Shown here piece after piece: positions 8,298 to 16,945 of a stretch of DNA of 42,197 bases. Source of the DNA: Planctomycetota bacterium (lineage in GTDB: Bacteria > Planctomycetota > Planctomycetia > Pirellulales > Pirellulaceae). The stretch spans positions 1-42,197 of the forward strand of contig JAJRWU010000244.1 in NCBI GenBank assembly GCA_024276655.1. Direction: 5' to 3'. The position numbers were made by a program, and so were the translations under genes. The notes under the pieces are model-generated. The model did not search any database and was not told the DNA's origin. It was given only the letters and a program-made list of their open reading frames with translations. How positions within the stretch are numbered: position 1 is the first letter of the stretch; each line of letters begins with the position of its first letter.

Positions 8298-9844
8298 TAG
8301 GAGCGGTCCTCCACTTGTGCGGCGTCTTCGGAGGCGCTGAAGCCGCCGCGGGGCGACGCCCCTGGTTTCGGGACGCCTGTTTCATGAGACTCTTGATCAG
8401 GAGAACCAGTTTCCAGGGCGCCAGTTTCCTGGTCTGGCGATTCGACGCCCTGCGGCCCATTCCAGCCCAGCGGAGATTCCGCCGGCCGATTCCTTTCCGC
8501 GTCGGCGGCTTCCGAGCCGCTGAGGAAACTGGTCCAACGGCGCTCCATCCGATCGCACCAACGAAAAACACCCAGCAGCGGCCGAACGATGAAGTCGTCG
8601 AGTATGGCGTCGAGGTAACCGCGTTCGTAGGCGAAGCGATAGGTCCAGGCTCTGACGGAGGGCGGCACAATGCGGCGCCAAATGGAGGCTTCGTGCGGCA
8701 GGTGCGAACCAATGGCGTTTTCAATTTGCTGGTAGTCGTAGAGCAGCGAGGGGGAGCGAAGAATTTGCAGCGTTCTTAAACAGGCGTGCCCGATGATATG
8801 GATCAGCGGAATGTATCGGAGACCGAAACCGATCTCCGCGACAATAATGCCGACTTGCGTCAAGGAGGCGAACGCCAGAGCACTTTTGACATCGGTTTGC
8901 ACGCGTTCGGTCAAGGCGCCGAAAATTGCCGACGAGATGCCGAGCACCACCACCGCGGCGCACAACAGCGGCGACAACTCCAGCATCGGGCTGACTCGCA
9001 ACAGCAGATACGCGCCCAGATGCACCGACAACGCACCATAGAAAACAGCGCTGGAAGGCGTGGGGCCTTCCATCGCCCTGGGCAGCCAGCCTGAAAACGG
9101 CAGCAGCCCCGACTTGCCGGCGGCGGCGATCAGCAGCAGGGCGCCGACGAACAAGGCGTGAGAAGGCGAGATCGAGGCATGCCCTTCGGGCCAAGCGCCG
9201 GCGCCGATCAAGCCGTCAAAATCACCGCCGCCGGTGAGGTGATGCAGCGCCAGCGCCGCGACCAAAAACGCCGCGTCGGCAATGCGGTACACGCACCAAA
9301 CTCGCAAGCCGTTGCGAACAGGACTGGGCCGTTCGTGAAAGAAGGCCACCAGCAGCGCCGACGACAGCCCGACAAACTCCCAACCGAGAAACAGTGTTTC
9401 GATCGTTCCCGCCAGGGAGGATATCACCATGCCGAGCAGAAAAAGGGCGTACGAAACGAAGAACCGATGGAAGCCCGGCTCCCGATGCAAATAGCGGCTG
9501 GCAAACGCGCCCACCGTTCCACAAAGTGCGAAGGAGAGAATCGTGAACGGGACCGACAAACGGTCGAACATGAACTTCCAATGGAAATGGAAATGCTGTT
9601 GCGGAATCGAGACCCAATCGCCGAGATCGATCGCCACATGCCGAACGCCCGTCGCCAACATCAGCACGAGAATAGCGAACGCCGCCGCCATGCCGAACAC
9701 CACGGCGGCGGCGGTCAGACGGGTCAAGAGTCGCTCCCCCAGCGGCCGGCCGCCCAACGCCATCAGCCCGATAATAGCCAACAACAGCGAAGGGCTGGCG
9801 ACAACACACACGCCCAACACCTGGAAGATGAGGTCTAGGTTCAC
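8297..9844 (-). CDS. dabB: DabB, NuoL-like proton-conducting partner of DabA (shortened)
   Basis: DabB is the membrane partner that supplies proton motive force to DabA for energy-coupled capture of CO2 as bicarbonate. Channel residues are intact: Glu156 ([10 protein letters not shown]), Lys244 ([21 protein letters not shown]) and Lys320 ([17 protein letters not shown]). After [18 protein letters not shown] the protein jumps to a NuoL-like C-terminal helix ([20 protein letters not shown]), so the distal helices of full NuoL are missing. Residues 442-515 form a low-complexity Ser/Pro/Glu tail with near-repeats. The GTG start at 9844 overlaps the dabA stop (GTGA) and has AAGGGAGT 6 nt upstream (9851-9858). 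Confidence 0.87.
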   Translation of the reverse strand: MNLDLIFQVLGVCVVASPSLLLAIIGLMALGGRPLGERLLTRLTAAAVVFGMAAAFAILVLMLATGVRHVAIDLGDWVSIPQQHFHFHWKFMFDRLSVPFTILSFALCGTVGAFASRYLHREPGFHRFFVSYALFLLGMVISSLAGTIETLFLGWEFVGLSSALLVAFFHERPSPVRNGLRVWCVYRIADAAFLVAALALHHLTGGGDFDGLIGAGAWPEGHASISPSHALFVGALLLIAAAGKSGLLPFSGWLPRAMEGPTPSSAVFYGALSVHLGAYLLLRVSPMLELSPLLCAAVVVLGISSAIFGALTERVQTDVKSALAFASLTQVGIIVAEIGFGLRYIPLIHIIGHACLRTLQILRSPSLLYDYQQIENAIGSHLPHEASIWRRIVPPSVRAWTYRFAYERGYLDAILDDFIVRPLLGVFRWCDRMERRWTSFLSGSEAADAERNRPAESPLGWNGPQGVESPDQETGALETGSPDQESHETGVPKPGASPRGGFSASEDAAQVEDRS

Positions 9845-12800
9845 GATCCGACTCCCTTCACGCCGATCGTGGCAAAGCCAAGATGTTCGCGTTGATTGTG
9901 ATACCAGTCGATCGAAGAACTAGCCACGGGAAGCTCGTCCGACTCCGGTTCGTAGGGGATGAATTCGCCTGCTTTGTAAAGCTGGATCTTGGACGTCTGG
10001 GCGTCGAGCACGGTCAACTGCACCCAATCGCCCTCGACCAGCCGAGAGATCGCCTCGTTGTCGCGAATGATGCGGCGCATAATGCTGGGCGACGTTTCGA
10101 CGACAAACAGCAGCCGCACCGGTTCGTGAATTTCGACCATTTGCCAAGGCAGCCCGGTTCGCAAATCGCTGGAGGCGCCGTCCATCACTCCCAGCAGCGA
10201 AGCGATGTTGTGCGGGAGGTTGGTTCCACAGCCATAGACGACAGGATCCACGTAGGAACAATAATATTCCAGATTGATTCCGGCACAAACCGGAATGACG
10301 GCTTGCATGATGCGTTCGAGAATCGAACCCTGGTCGTCGTCTTGTTGGGGATCGTACGACGTCAGAAATGCTCGCCGATCAAGGAACAGGCCCCGGCTCC
10401 ACTGCCGCCGGCCAACAAAGCACAACGCGTTGGTGGCGTGGCCGCACTCGGAACGTGGTTGGGAAAGGTCTTCGGTGCGGCCTTCAACATGTTTGAGCGC
10501 GTCGTCGATGGAAAGCGAAAGCTCGGCCGACATAAATCGGCGGCAGCGTTCGTGGGCGCTGCGTCTTCTGGCAATTTCGATGGCCGCCTGGGCTTGCTCA
10601 AAACATTCGCGGTGCAAGATCGGCAGGCGGTCGAGGTCGTACCAGGTCATGCTGTCGTCGCAGGTGTTGTGGTACCCGCTGACGAAAATGGTGTCGTCGG
10701 GAATGTTCAGCCCTCGCGTTACGAGAATGCGGCGAACCCGATGGTCGTTCGCCATTTGCGCGAAGGCGCGGGCGTTGGGTCCGCCGCGTCCGCCGCCGCA
10801 GGCGCCGCAATCGTAGGCGGCGGCGTGAGGGTTGTTCAAACTTGAGGAGCCATGGCCGCAGATGATGAAAATTCGCGAGAACAGCGCTGAATCGTTGAGC
10901 CCCATGGCCCGCAGGGCGCCCTCGACGAGGTTCGCCATTTCGTCGACCGAATAACCCAGCCGGCCGTTCTCGCTGCCCGGTTCGTCTTCCAGCCGTTCAA
11001 TGCGCAGCTGCGTAACAGGCGGTTCGACGATCCGCCCGGCAACGCTGCGCAGCTTGGCTGTTGTGCGGGGAAATAAAATGCGGGCGACCAAGGGAAACGC
11101 CGCCAGCGAGCCGAGGAAACCGGCCAAAATCCCGCCTATGAAGGAACGCGTTCCCAGGTGTGCGTGGAGCGTGGCGTGGCCGATGTGTTGCCGCGCTTTG
11201 GCCCGGCGTTCGCCTTGGTGCGTCATCGAATAGACAGGCTCCTCGACCACGAAATGCTGCGGCTTGATATTCACCGGGCAGAGCGGTGTGAAGTGGGCGT
11301 CGCCGGCGCCGCGATAATACATCGCCACGCCGAAGAAGCCGGCGATGCCGAAGGTCTCGCATTCGGGGTCGACCTCCTCCAAATGCCGGCGAAACGACTC
11401 CTCCCGGTCATCAATGCAGCAAGCCAGTTGATACGTCGGACGCACCACCGCCGCCGAACGAACCCGCTTCGAATGCAGCACCACCGCGTCAAGCGTTTCG
11501 TTGCGGTACTTGCGTTCAAACGCCAAGTGAAAAATACGACGCCGCTCCAGCGGTGAAAACGCCTCGATTTCCCGCACCACCGCCTCCCACTGCTCGCGGG
11601 AAAGATCCTGCAACGTGTGTGGACTCCAAGAGCGAAACTGCGCCAGTTGAAAAACCTGAAACGCGCGTTGCTCCATGAGGTTATTGTTTTCGGCGTCTGC
11701 CTGATCGGCGAGCGCGTTGTTGGGCGTCGACACTCTCGTGCGCGGGGATTCCGCAGCCGGTTCAAGGTCGGGATTCGTTTCACTGACGAACTCAAACGCC
11801 AGCCGATCGAGCACCAGCCGCAGGGCTAGGTATTGGGTCAAACTTCCCGCGGGCGCCGGGCGCGCCGCCCAGTCGGCGTTCGACTCCATCTGCCAGATCA
11901 TGCCCGCCCAGCCGGGAAGCGCGAGCATGGTTTGGGTGATAAACTGCTGACGATCTTGCTCCGCCACACCGGCCAACTCCAACGACTCAGCGATCGATTC
12001 CAAGGGTGTGGCGGCCAGCAACGAAAGCCGCATCGTTTCTTTGCGTAACGCTTTCGACCACTGCGTCGGCGCGGCGCCGCTGCTGTAAAGGTCTAGAAAC
12101 GCCTGGAACATTCCCTGGTTGCGGTTATCCAATTCCCAGTCGGCAAAACCCTGATCAAGAAAGGATGCGCAAAACGGAATCAGCACGCCATGCACCAAAT
12201 CGTCGGGGTCGTCGGAACCGGCTTGCAGGGCGCGATCGCGTTGTCGGATCTTTCTTTCGCCAACGTTGCCGGCCGCCTTGGTCAGACGAACACCGTCGTT
12301 GCAAACCCGCCAGAGGAAATGCAACAGGAAGGCTTCCCAGGTTGCGTCGCTCCACGATTCGAGCGAGTCTTTTCCCGTTTGTTGGCGAAAGAAATCGCAC
12401 AGCTCCGCAATCAGCTTGCCTTGCGGCCGCCCATTTCCAGTTTGGCTATTTCCAGATTGACCATTTCCAGATTGGGCGCCCTTTTCATGATGCATTTGGC
12501 GCAACACCCAGGCGCGGGTATCGGCAACCGCCGAGCGCCGCAGGGCGGCGGGCGCTTCTTCACGCAGCTTGGAAAGCGCGTCGGTTTCAGCGATGATCCA
12601 GCGTAATTCCGCAGGCTCGCCATACCGCAGCGGATATTGCAGCATGGCCAGCCGCAAGGCGTACCGGGTGCCGAAGCTCGCCACCAAACGATCGGCCTCA
12701 TCGCCCAGATCGTCAAGCAATACGGCTTCCAGGTCGGACACGCGAATTTGCCCAGAGGCAAGTTTTTCGCGGTAGCGCGATTCCAACAGATACGGCTTCG

Positions 12801-13002
12801 CGCCGTGAACATGCATCGCCGCGACCACCGCCTGATCGAACGGCAGGTGCTCAAAGGCATGCAGCGTGTTGTGATGAACAAAGACCTCAATCGGGCCTTG
12901 CGCCGGCAACAAATGGCCGGCGTGTGCAATCATGTGCGGTAAATGATCCGACATCGCGCCGCTATCGGCCAATGCCGGGCCGCCTGAACTTGTGGAGACC
13001 AC
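9841..13002 (-). CDS. dabA: DabA, beta-carbonic-anhydrase-like subunit of the dissolved inorganic carbon accumulation complex (DUF2309)
   Basis: DabA is a zinc protein with a beta-carbonic-anhydrase-like site that converts CO2 to bicarbonate in one direction, coupled to the cation gradient through DabB. By analogy with Halothiobacillus DabA2 (Cys351, Asp353, His524, Cys539), the site is Cys529 and Asp531 (CIDDRE), His717 ([11 protein letters not shown]) and Cys732 (DCGACGG). The His-to-Cys spacing of 15 is identical. The length (1053 residues) is at the long end of the family. An insert at 176-192 is made of SGN-type repeats, and another Asn/Pro-rich insert lies near 415-440. The GTG at 13002 is chosen because AAAGGAGAG lies 8 nt upstream. 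It is the first gene of dabA-dabB-dabB2-sulP, presumably with its own promoter in the 190-bp gap. Physiologically it may feed bicarbonate to carboxylases; no carbon-fixation gene is visible. Confidence 0.95.
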   Translation of the reverse strand: MVSTSSGGPALADSGAMSDHLPHMIAHAGHLLPAQGPIEVFVHHNTLHAFEHLPFDQAVVAAMHVHGAKPYLLESRYREKLASGQIRVSDLEAVLLDDLGDEADRLVASFGTRYALRLAMLQYPLRYGEPAELRWIIAETDALSKLREEAPAALRRSAVADTRAWVLRQMHHEKGAQSGNGQSGNSQTGNGRPQGKLIAELCDFFRQQTGKDSLESWSDATWEAFLLHFLWRVCNDGVRLTKAAGNVGERKIRQRDRALQAGSDDPDDLVHGVLIPFCASFLDQGFADWELDNRNQGMFQAFLDLYSSGAAPTQWSKALRKETMRLSLLAATPLESIAESLELAGVAEQDRQQFITQTMLALPGWAGMIWQMESNADWAARPAPAGSLTQYLALRLVLDRLAFEFVSETNPDLEPAAESPRTRVSTPNNALADQADAENNNLMEQRAFQVFQLAQFRSWSPHTLQDLSREQWEAVVREIEAFSPLERRRIFHLAFERKYRNETLDAVVLHSKRVRSAAVVRPTYQLACCIDDREESFRRHLEEVDPECETFGIAGFFGVAMYYRGAGDAHFTPLCPVNIKPQHFVVEEPVYSMTHQGERRAKARQHIGHATLHAHLGTRSFIGGILAGFLGSLAAFPLVARILFPRTTAKLRSVAGRIVEPPVTQLRIERLEDEPGSENGRLGYSVDEMANLVEGALRAMGLNDSALFSRIFIICGHGSSSLNNPHAAAYDCGACGGGRGGPNARAFAQMANDHRVRRILVTRGLNIPDDTIFVSGYHNTCDDSMTWYDLDRLPILHRECFEQAQAAIEIARRRSAHERCRRFMSAELSLSIDDALKHVEGRTEDLSQPRSECGHATNALCFVGRRQWSRGLFLDRRAFLTSYDPQQDDDQGSILERIMQAVIPVCAGINLEYYCSYVDPVVYGCGTNLPHNIASLLGVMDGASSDLRTGLPWQMVEIHEPVRLLFVVETSPSIMRRIIRDNEAISRLVEGDWVQLTVLDAQTSKIQLYKAGEFIPYEPESDELPVASSSIDWYHNQREHLGFATIGVKGVGS
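12431..12475 (-). repeat. 15-bp tandem repeat (3 copies) inside dabA
   Basis: Three imperfect 15-bp units (on the plus strand CCATTTCCAGTTTGG, CTATTTCCAGATTGA, CCATTTCCAGATTGG) encode the SGN-containing pentapeptides of a loop insert in DabA without changing frame. Confidence 0.9.
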
Positions 13003-13010
13003 GCAGGCTG

Positions 13011-13019
13011 CTCTCCTTT
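13011..13019 (-). promoter_or_regulatory. ribosome binding site deciding the dabA GTG start
   Basis: The minus strand reads AAAGGAGAG 8 nt before the GTG at 13002. The next in-frame ATG (codon 17) has no comparable site, so the GTG is preferred. Confidence 0.75.
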
Positions 13020-13193
13020 CTTACGCCAGTTGCCGGGACGCAACGCCCCAACAACGTGCAAAAACGATCGGACAACCAACAAAGAGAGAGGACCGCTTCC
13101 CGGTCAATGGCGTGTGCCGCCGGGAAGAACGCCGCAGGACCAGCATCGACAAACGTCAATAAATCCGGCGCAACGGCTGGTTGGTCAGAGGGG

Positions 13194-13505
13194 TCAGCCT
13201 AGCGGCGGACCACGTTCGCTGTGAGGGCGAGAAACCGGATGCGTGCAAGCAGGCAGCAAGAATACCGGCGCCGACGAAAAATGAACCGTTTGACCGTCGA
13301 GCCAATTAGAGGGGCTCGTGGGGACGAGAACATCATCGTTATTGTTCTCATCTTCCGCGCTTTCGCAATCTTCGATGCGCAACATCGCCGAATCATCGTC
13401 ATGATGATCTGCGGACAGCAACGGGCAGAGGTAATGCTGCCCGCCAAACACCGCCAACATAACCGCTACGGTGAGGACGAATTGTCGATACGGGTGAATC
13501 ATCAT
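13194..13505 (-). CDS. small exported acidic protein, unknown function
   Basis: 103 codons with an ATG at 13505. The N-terminus MMIHPYRQFVLTVAVMLAVFGGQHY is a signal peptide or single membrane helix. The remainder is acidic and His-containing (SADHHDDDSAM, ESAEDENNNDD) and ends with a Pro/Arg-rich stretch. I do not recognise a family. It lies 191 bp upstream of dabA on the same strand and could be the first gene of that operon or an independent gene. No clear ribosome site precedes the ATG. The HHDDD cluster could bind metal, but nothing shows this. Confidence 0.5.
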   Translation of the reverse strand: MMIHPYRQFVLTVAVMLAVFGGQHYLCPLLSADHHDDDSAMLRIEDCESAEDENNNDDVLVPTSPSNWLDGQTVHFSSAPVFLLPACTHPVSRPHSERGPPLG

Positions 13506-13620
13506 GACTACTATACGATAGCCGTTCCGGGCGGTTCGTCAAGAGGAGTTGAATTCCGGCCAACATAGGCCAGTCCACCTTATTCCATGGTAGGTTATAC
13601 ATCGCCCGGTTACGAATGGC

Positions 13621-13660
13621 TTGGCTTTATTGCGGCAAACTTGGCTTTATTGCGGCAAAC
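13621..13660. repeat. perfect 20-bp tandem duplication upstream of the metallophosphoesterase
   Basis: TTGGCTTTATTGCGGCAAAC occurs twice back to back, ending 48 bp before the phosphoesterase start. It could be a duplicated operator or promoter segment or a slippage product. Confidence 0.9.
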
Positions 13661-13708
13661 CGAAAACTATCGTGCTTCCGGTAAGTTTGTGTCAAACGGG
13701 GAGAGACC

Positions 13709-14677
13709 ATGAAACGGCGCCAGATCTTAAAAACCTTGGCCCTTGGCGGCGTAGCGGCGGTTCTCTCTGGAGCGATGCGGCTTCCCGCCACCGATGAAAC
13801 GTCGGCGGCGGAGGCGTCCAACACGCGCAAGCCGGCAACGCGGTTTGCCCATATGACCGATGTGCATGTGCATCCGGGACGATCTTCGGCGCAAGGTTTG
13901 GCGCAGGCGATTCGACATGTTCACGCCTTGGAAAATCCGCCCGAATTTATTCTCAACGGGGGCGACGCCATCAACGATGCATTGGCCGTAGACCGCGCGG
14001 CGGTGGAAGTGCAGTGGGGTTTATGGAAGTCTGCCTGGAAAGAGAACGGTTCGCTGCCCTTGCGGCATTGTGTGGGAAACCATGACGTTTGGGGATGGGA
14101 TAAAGCCAAGAGCAAAACGACCGGCGATGAAGCGGGCTGGGGCAAGCAACTGGCGTTGGATCAGCTAGAACTAAAAAAATCGCACCACGCGTTCGACCAG
14201 GGCGGCTGGCGATTCATCGTGCTCGACAGCATGACCTACGACGAAGAAACGGCGTATCGGGCTGAAATCGACGCCGCGCAGTTTGAGTGGCTGCGAACCC
14301 AGTTGCAGAAAACGCCGGTGGAAACGCCGATCGTGCTCGTATCGCACATCCCGATTCTAACCGTTGGCACGCTGGGCTTCGTTCCCCGCCTCCGCAAATA
14401 TCCGCCGGGGCATAAGATGTTGTCGCACCAAGACGCCTATGAGTTGGTGGCTCTGCTGCGAATGCACCCCAACGTCAAACTCTGTTTGAGCGGACACACG
14501 CATCAAACCGAAACGATCCAGTTCGGCGAACTGGCTTTCGTCAACAGCGGCGCCGTGAGCGGCTACTGGTGGAAGGGCGATTTCCTCCACACCGACGAAG
14601 GCTACAACGTGGTCGATCTATTTGACGATGGAACCTACGAAGTGGAGTACGTAAGCTATGGCTGGGCGCCGGCGTAG
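13709..14677 (+). CDS. Tat-exported metallophosphoesterase (calcineurin-like)
   Basis: A binuclear-metal phosphoesterase of the CpdA/purple acid phosphatase type, acting outside the cytoplasmic membrane. MKRRQILKTLALGGVAA is a twin-arginine signal. The metal-binding blocks follow in order: Asp51 and His53 (TDVHVHPG), Asp86 (NGGDAIND), GNHD at 123-126, His213 (VSHIP) and GHTH at 262-265. The length (322 residues) is normal. The ribosome site GGGGAGAG sits 4 nt before the ATG. It stops with TAG. The gene is monocistronic and divergent from the small protein before dabA. The substrate (phosphomonoester, phosphodiester or cyclic nucleotide) cannot be told from sequence. Confidence 0.88.
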   Translation: MKRRQILKTLALGGVAAVLSGAMRLPATDETSAAEASNTRKPATRFAHMTDVHVHPGRSSAQGLAQAIRHVHALENPPEFILNGGDAINDALAVDRAAVEVQWGLWKSAWKENGSLPLRHCVGNHDVWGWDKAKSKTTGDEAGWGKQLALDQLELKKSHHAFDQGGWRFIVLDSMTYDEETAYRAEIDAAQFEWLRTQLQKTPVETPIVLVSHIPILTVGTLGFVPRLRKYPPGHKMLSHQDAYELVALLRMHPNVKLCLSGHTHQTETIQFGELAFVNSGAVSGYWWKGDFLHTDEGYNVVDLFDDGTYEVEYVSYGWAPA

Positions 14678-14804
14678 CGAGCGGCCTAAGCACCGCTCGC
14701 GAAACCATTTCCCACTTGGCATTGCGGTGAGTTGACCCCTCTGGCGGGGTGATTTAGAGTATGGGCTTTGGCAATAGTAAAATCGAAACGCGTGGTGAAC
14801 GCCG

Positions 14805-15560
14805 GTGCTGGCAAAACGAGTAATACCGTGTTTGGATGTCGACCGCGGCCGGGTCGTGAAGGGAACAAATTTCGTCAACCTGCGCGACGCCGGCGACCCG
14901 GTTGCCGTGGCCGCGCGTTACGAACGCGAAGGCGCCGATGAACTGGTTTTTCTCGATATCACGGCCAGCCATGAAGCACGCGATATTATGATTGATGTTG
15001 TGCGGCGCACGGCGGAGCAAATTTTCATGCCGCTCACCGTGGGAGGCGGAATACGCACGCTCGACGACATTCGGGCTCTTTTGAACGCCGGCGCGGACAA
15101 AGTCTCGATCAATTCGGCGGCCTGCCGGAATCCTCCCTTTATTCGCGATGCGGCGCGTCGCTTCGGCCGGCAGTGTATTGTAGTGAATATCGATCCCAAA
15201 CGGATCGACGGCAAATGGGTGGTGCATGTGCGGGGCGGACGTGAGCCAACCGACCTGGAAGCCGTGAGTTGGGCCCAAGAGACGGAGCGATTAGGCGCGG
15301 GGGAAATCGTCTTGACCTGCATGGACCGCGACGGCGTCAAGGACGGCTACGATTTGGAAATCACGGCGGCGGTGAGCCAAGCGGTTTCCATTCCGGTGGT
15401 GGCCAGCGGCGGGGCGGGGCGTCCTGAACATTTGGCCGACGCCATTTTACTGGGCAAGGCCGACGCCGCCTTGGCGGCGAGTATTTTCCATTTTGGCGAG
15501 TATACGATCAAGGAAACAAAGCAATTGATGGCCCAGCGGGGCATTCCGGTGCGTCTTTAG
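14805..15560 (+). CDS. hisF: imidazole glycerol phosphate synthase cyclase subunit
   Basis: HisF takes the ammonia released by HisH and PRFAR and forms imidazole glycerol phosphate plus AICAR, linking histidine and purine synthesis. It is a complete (beta-alpha)8 barrel of 251 residues. The catalytic acids are Asp11 ([14 protein letters not shown]) and Asp130 (VVNIDPKR). The phosphate-binding motifs VGGGIR, SINSAA, TCMDRDG and ASGGAG are intact. The start is a GTG (GTGCTGGCAAAACG), fixed by the canonical N-terminus [12 protein letters not shown]. It stops with TAG. No other his gene is adjacent. A hairpin element 7 bp downstream should terminate it. Confidence 0.97.
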   Translation: MLAKRVIPCLDVDRGRVVKGTNFVNLRDAGDPVAVAARYEREGADELVFLDITASHEARDIMIDVVRRTAEQIFMPLTVGGGIRTLDDIRALLNAGADKVSINSAACRNPPFIRDAARRFGRQCIVVNIDPKRIDGKWVVHVRGGREPTDLEAVSWAQETERLGAGEIVLTCMDRDGVKDGYDLEITAAVSQAVSIPVVASGGAGRPEHLADAILLGKADAALAASIFHFGEYTIKETKQLMAQRGIPVRL

Positions 15561-15567
15561 AACCGAT

Positions 15568-15650
15568 CCTGAATTTACATGCCGAATTAAAAGCCCGGCA
15601 TTTTGAAAATGCCGGGCTTTTTCGAGGCACAACCGGTAACTTATGTACGG
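15568..15650 (+). terminator. hairpin repeat element copy 2, terminator of hisF
   Basis: Full-length 83-bp copy. A 16-bp stem (AAAAGCCCGGCATTTT, 15589-15604 with 15606-15621) ends in a T run. The left flank is CCTGAATTTACATGCCGAAT and the right flank carries AACCGGTAACTTAT. Both match the copy at 20129-20211, which lies in the opposite orientation and has the same 83-bp length. Confidence 0.88.
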
Positions 15651-15703
15651 ACAAGGCCTTAGCGGTTTCCGGCCACGAATCTACCACAGCCCGCCGTTTC
15701 GTT

Positions 15704-15709
15704 TATAAT
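15704..15709 (+). promoter_or_regulatory. possible -10 box for the pilT-like operon
   Basis: A perfect TATAAT lies 88 bp before the PilT-like start, after the hisF terminator. No good -35 box is visible at the usual spacing, so this is only a candidate. Confidence 0.3.
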
Positions 15710-15796
15710 GGCCTTTCTCATCTTGAAAGGCCGCCCTCCGGCGGATCGAACTGACGTATCAAATCGGCGCATCATCACAGCGGGAGTAATGCAATT

Positions 15797-16945
15797 ATGG
15801 CGAGTGACCCAATTGCAGGAGCAGAACGCTTCCTGAAAAAACGCGAAGACATGGAAATCGATAAGATTTTCCGCGCCTTGGTGAAGCTGGAAGGCAGCGA
15901 TTTGCACATGAAGGTGGGGCGTCCGCCGATTGTTCGGGTAGACGGCACGCTGCGAGATTTGAATCGGGGGCCGATCGACGACGAAGAAATGGTGCGTCTG
16001 ATTTTCCCCATGATGGACGACCGCAACCGAAAAATATTCGACGAAGAAGGCGGGGCCGACTTTGCCTTTGTCGTCAATGTTGACGGCGTTGACTGGCGAT
16101 TCCGCGTCAATTTATTGCAGCAACTAGGGCATGTGGGCATGGTCGCCCGGCGGGTCAGCAACTGGATTCCCGACTTTAACGGCTTGAACCTGCCGCCGGT
16201 CATGGAAGAACTTTGCAAATACGATCAGGGCATGGTCTTGCTGGCGGGCGTTACGGGGTCGGGTAAAAGTACGACCATCGCCTCCATGTTGGATTGGATC
16301 AATCAGAATTACCGCAAACATATTCTGACCTTGGAAGACCCGATTGAATTCGTTTACAAAGAAGATAAGTGCCTGATCAACCAGCGTGAAGTCGGCACCG
16401 ACGTGATCGATTTCAGCGTCGCGATGAAGCACGCCGTCCGTGAAGACCCCGATATCATTCTCGTGGGCGAAATGCGTGACGAAGAAACTTTCATGACCGC
16501 CATTCACGCGGCGGAAACGGGCCACTTGGTGTTCGGCACGATCCATGCTTCGTCGTCGTCCTCCACGATTGGCCGTATTCTCGATTTGTTCCCTCAGGCC
16601 ATGCACAACGCGATTCGCAGCGCGATTGCCTTCAACATGAAGGGCATTGTTTCCCAAAAGTTGCTCAAATCGATCAAGCCCGGCGTGGGCCGCGTGCCCA
16701 CGGTTGAAATCATGACCTTCACGCCGATGATTCAAAAGTTGATCATCGACCACGATGACGCCAAACTGCCTGACGCAATCCGCATGGGTTCGGAAGTCGG
16801 CATGCAAGACTTCACCATGAGTTTGAAACAATTGGTAGACGACGAACTGATCGATCGTCAAATCGCTTTCGAAGTGGCCCCCAACCTGGACGCCCTCAAA
16901 ATGGCGCTCAAGGGCATTGGAGTATCACAAGGCGGGATTCTGTAG
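15797..16945 (+). CDS. PilT/PilU-like secretion or twitching ATPase
   Basis: A hexameric cytoplasmic ATPase of the type II/IV secretion superfamily, closest to PilT. All motifs are intact: Walker A GVTGSGKSTT at 151-160 (Lys157), the Asp box LTLEDPIEF, Walker B ILVGEMRDEET with Glu225, and the His box GHLVFGTIHASSSSSTIGRI (His243, His250). The length (382 residues) fits PilT rather than PilB/GspE, and there is no zinc tetracysteine domain. The ATG at 15797 has GGGAG 10 nt upstream. The TAG stop is followed directly by the ATG of the next gene, so translation is probably coupled. In type IV pili PilT powers retraction, but no pilin, PilC or PilQ is nearby, so its role here is open. Confidence 0.9.
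   Translation: MASDPIAGAERFLKKREDMEIDKIFRALVKLEGSDLHMKVGRPPIVRVDGTLRDLNRGPIDDEEMVRLIFPMMDDRNRKIFDEEGGADFAFVVNVDGVDWRFRVNLLQQLGHVGMVARRVSNWIPDFNGLNLPPVMEELCKYDQGMVLLAGVTGSGKSTTIASMLDWINQNYRKHILTLEDPIEFVYKEDKCLINQREVGTDVIDFSVAMKHAVREDPDIILVGEMRDEETFMTAIHAAETGHLVFGTIHASSSSSTIGRILDLFPQAMHNAIRSAIAFNMKGIVSQKLLKSIKPGVGRVPTVEIMTFTPMIQKLIIDHDDAKLPDAIRMGSEVGMQDFTMSLKQLVDDELIDRQIAFEVAPNLDALKMALKGIGVSQGGIL

Noticed and set aside
12431-12475. A short CRISPR-like array in dabA
   Set aside because: Units are 15 bp without spacers and lie in frame inside a coding loop; it is a tandem repeat.
14720-14760. Hairpin CCCC-TCTGGC-GGGG after the phosphoesterase as a terminator
   Set aside because: The stem is only 5-6 bp and has no T run; not enough support.
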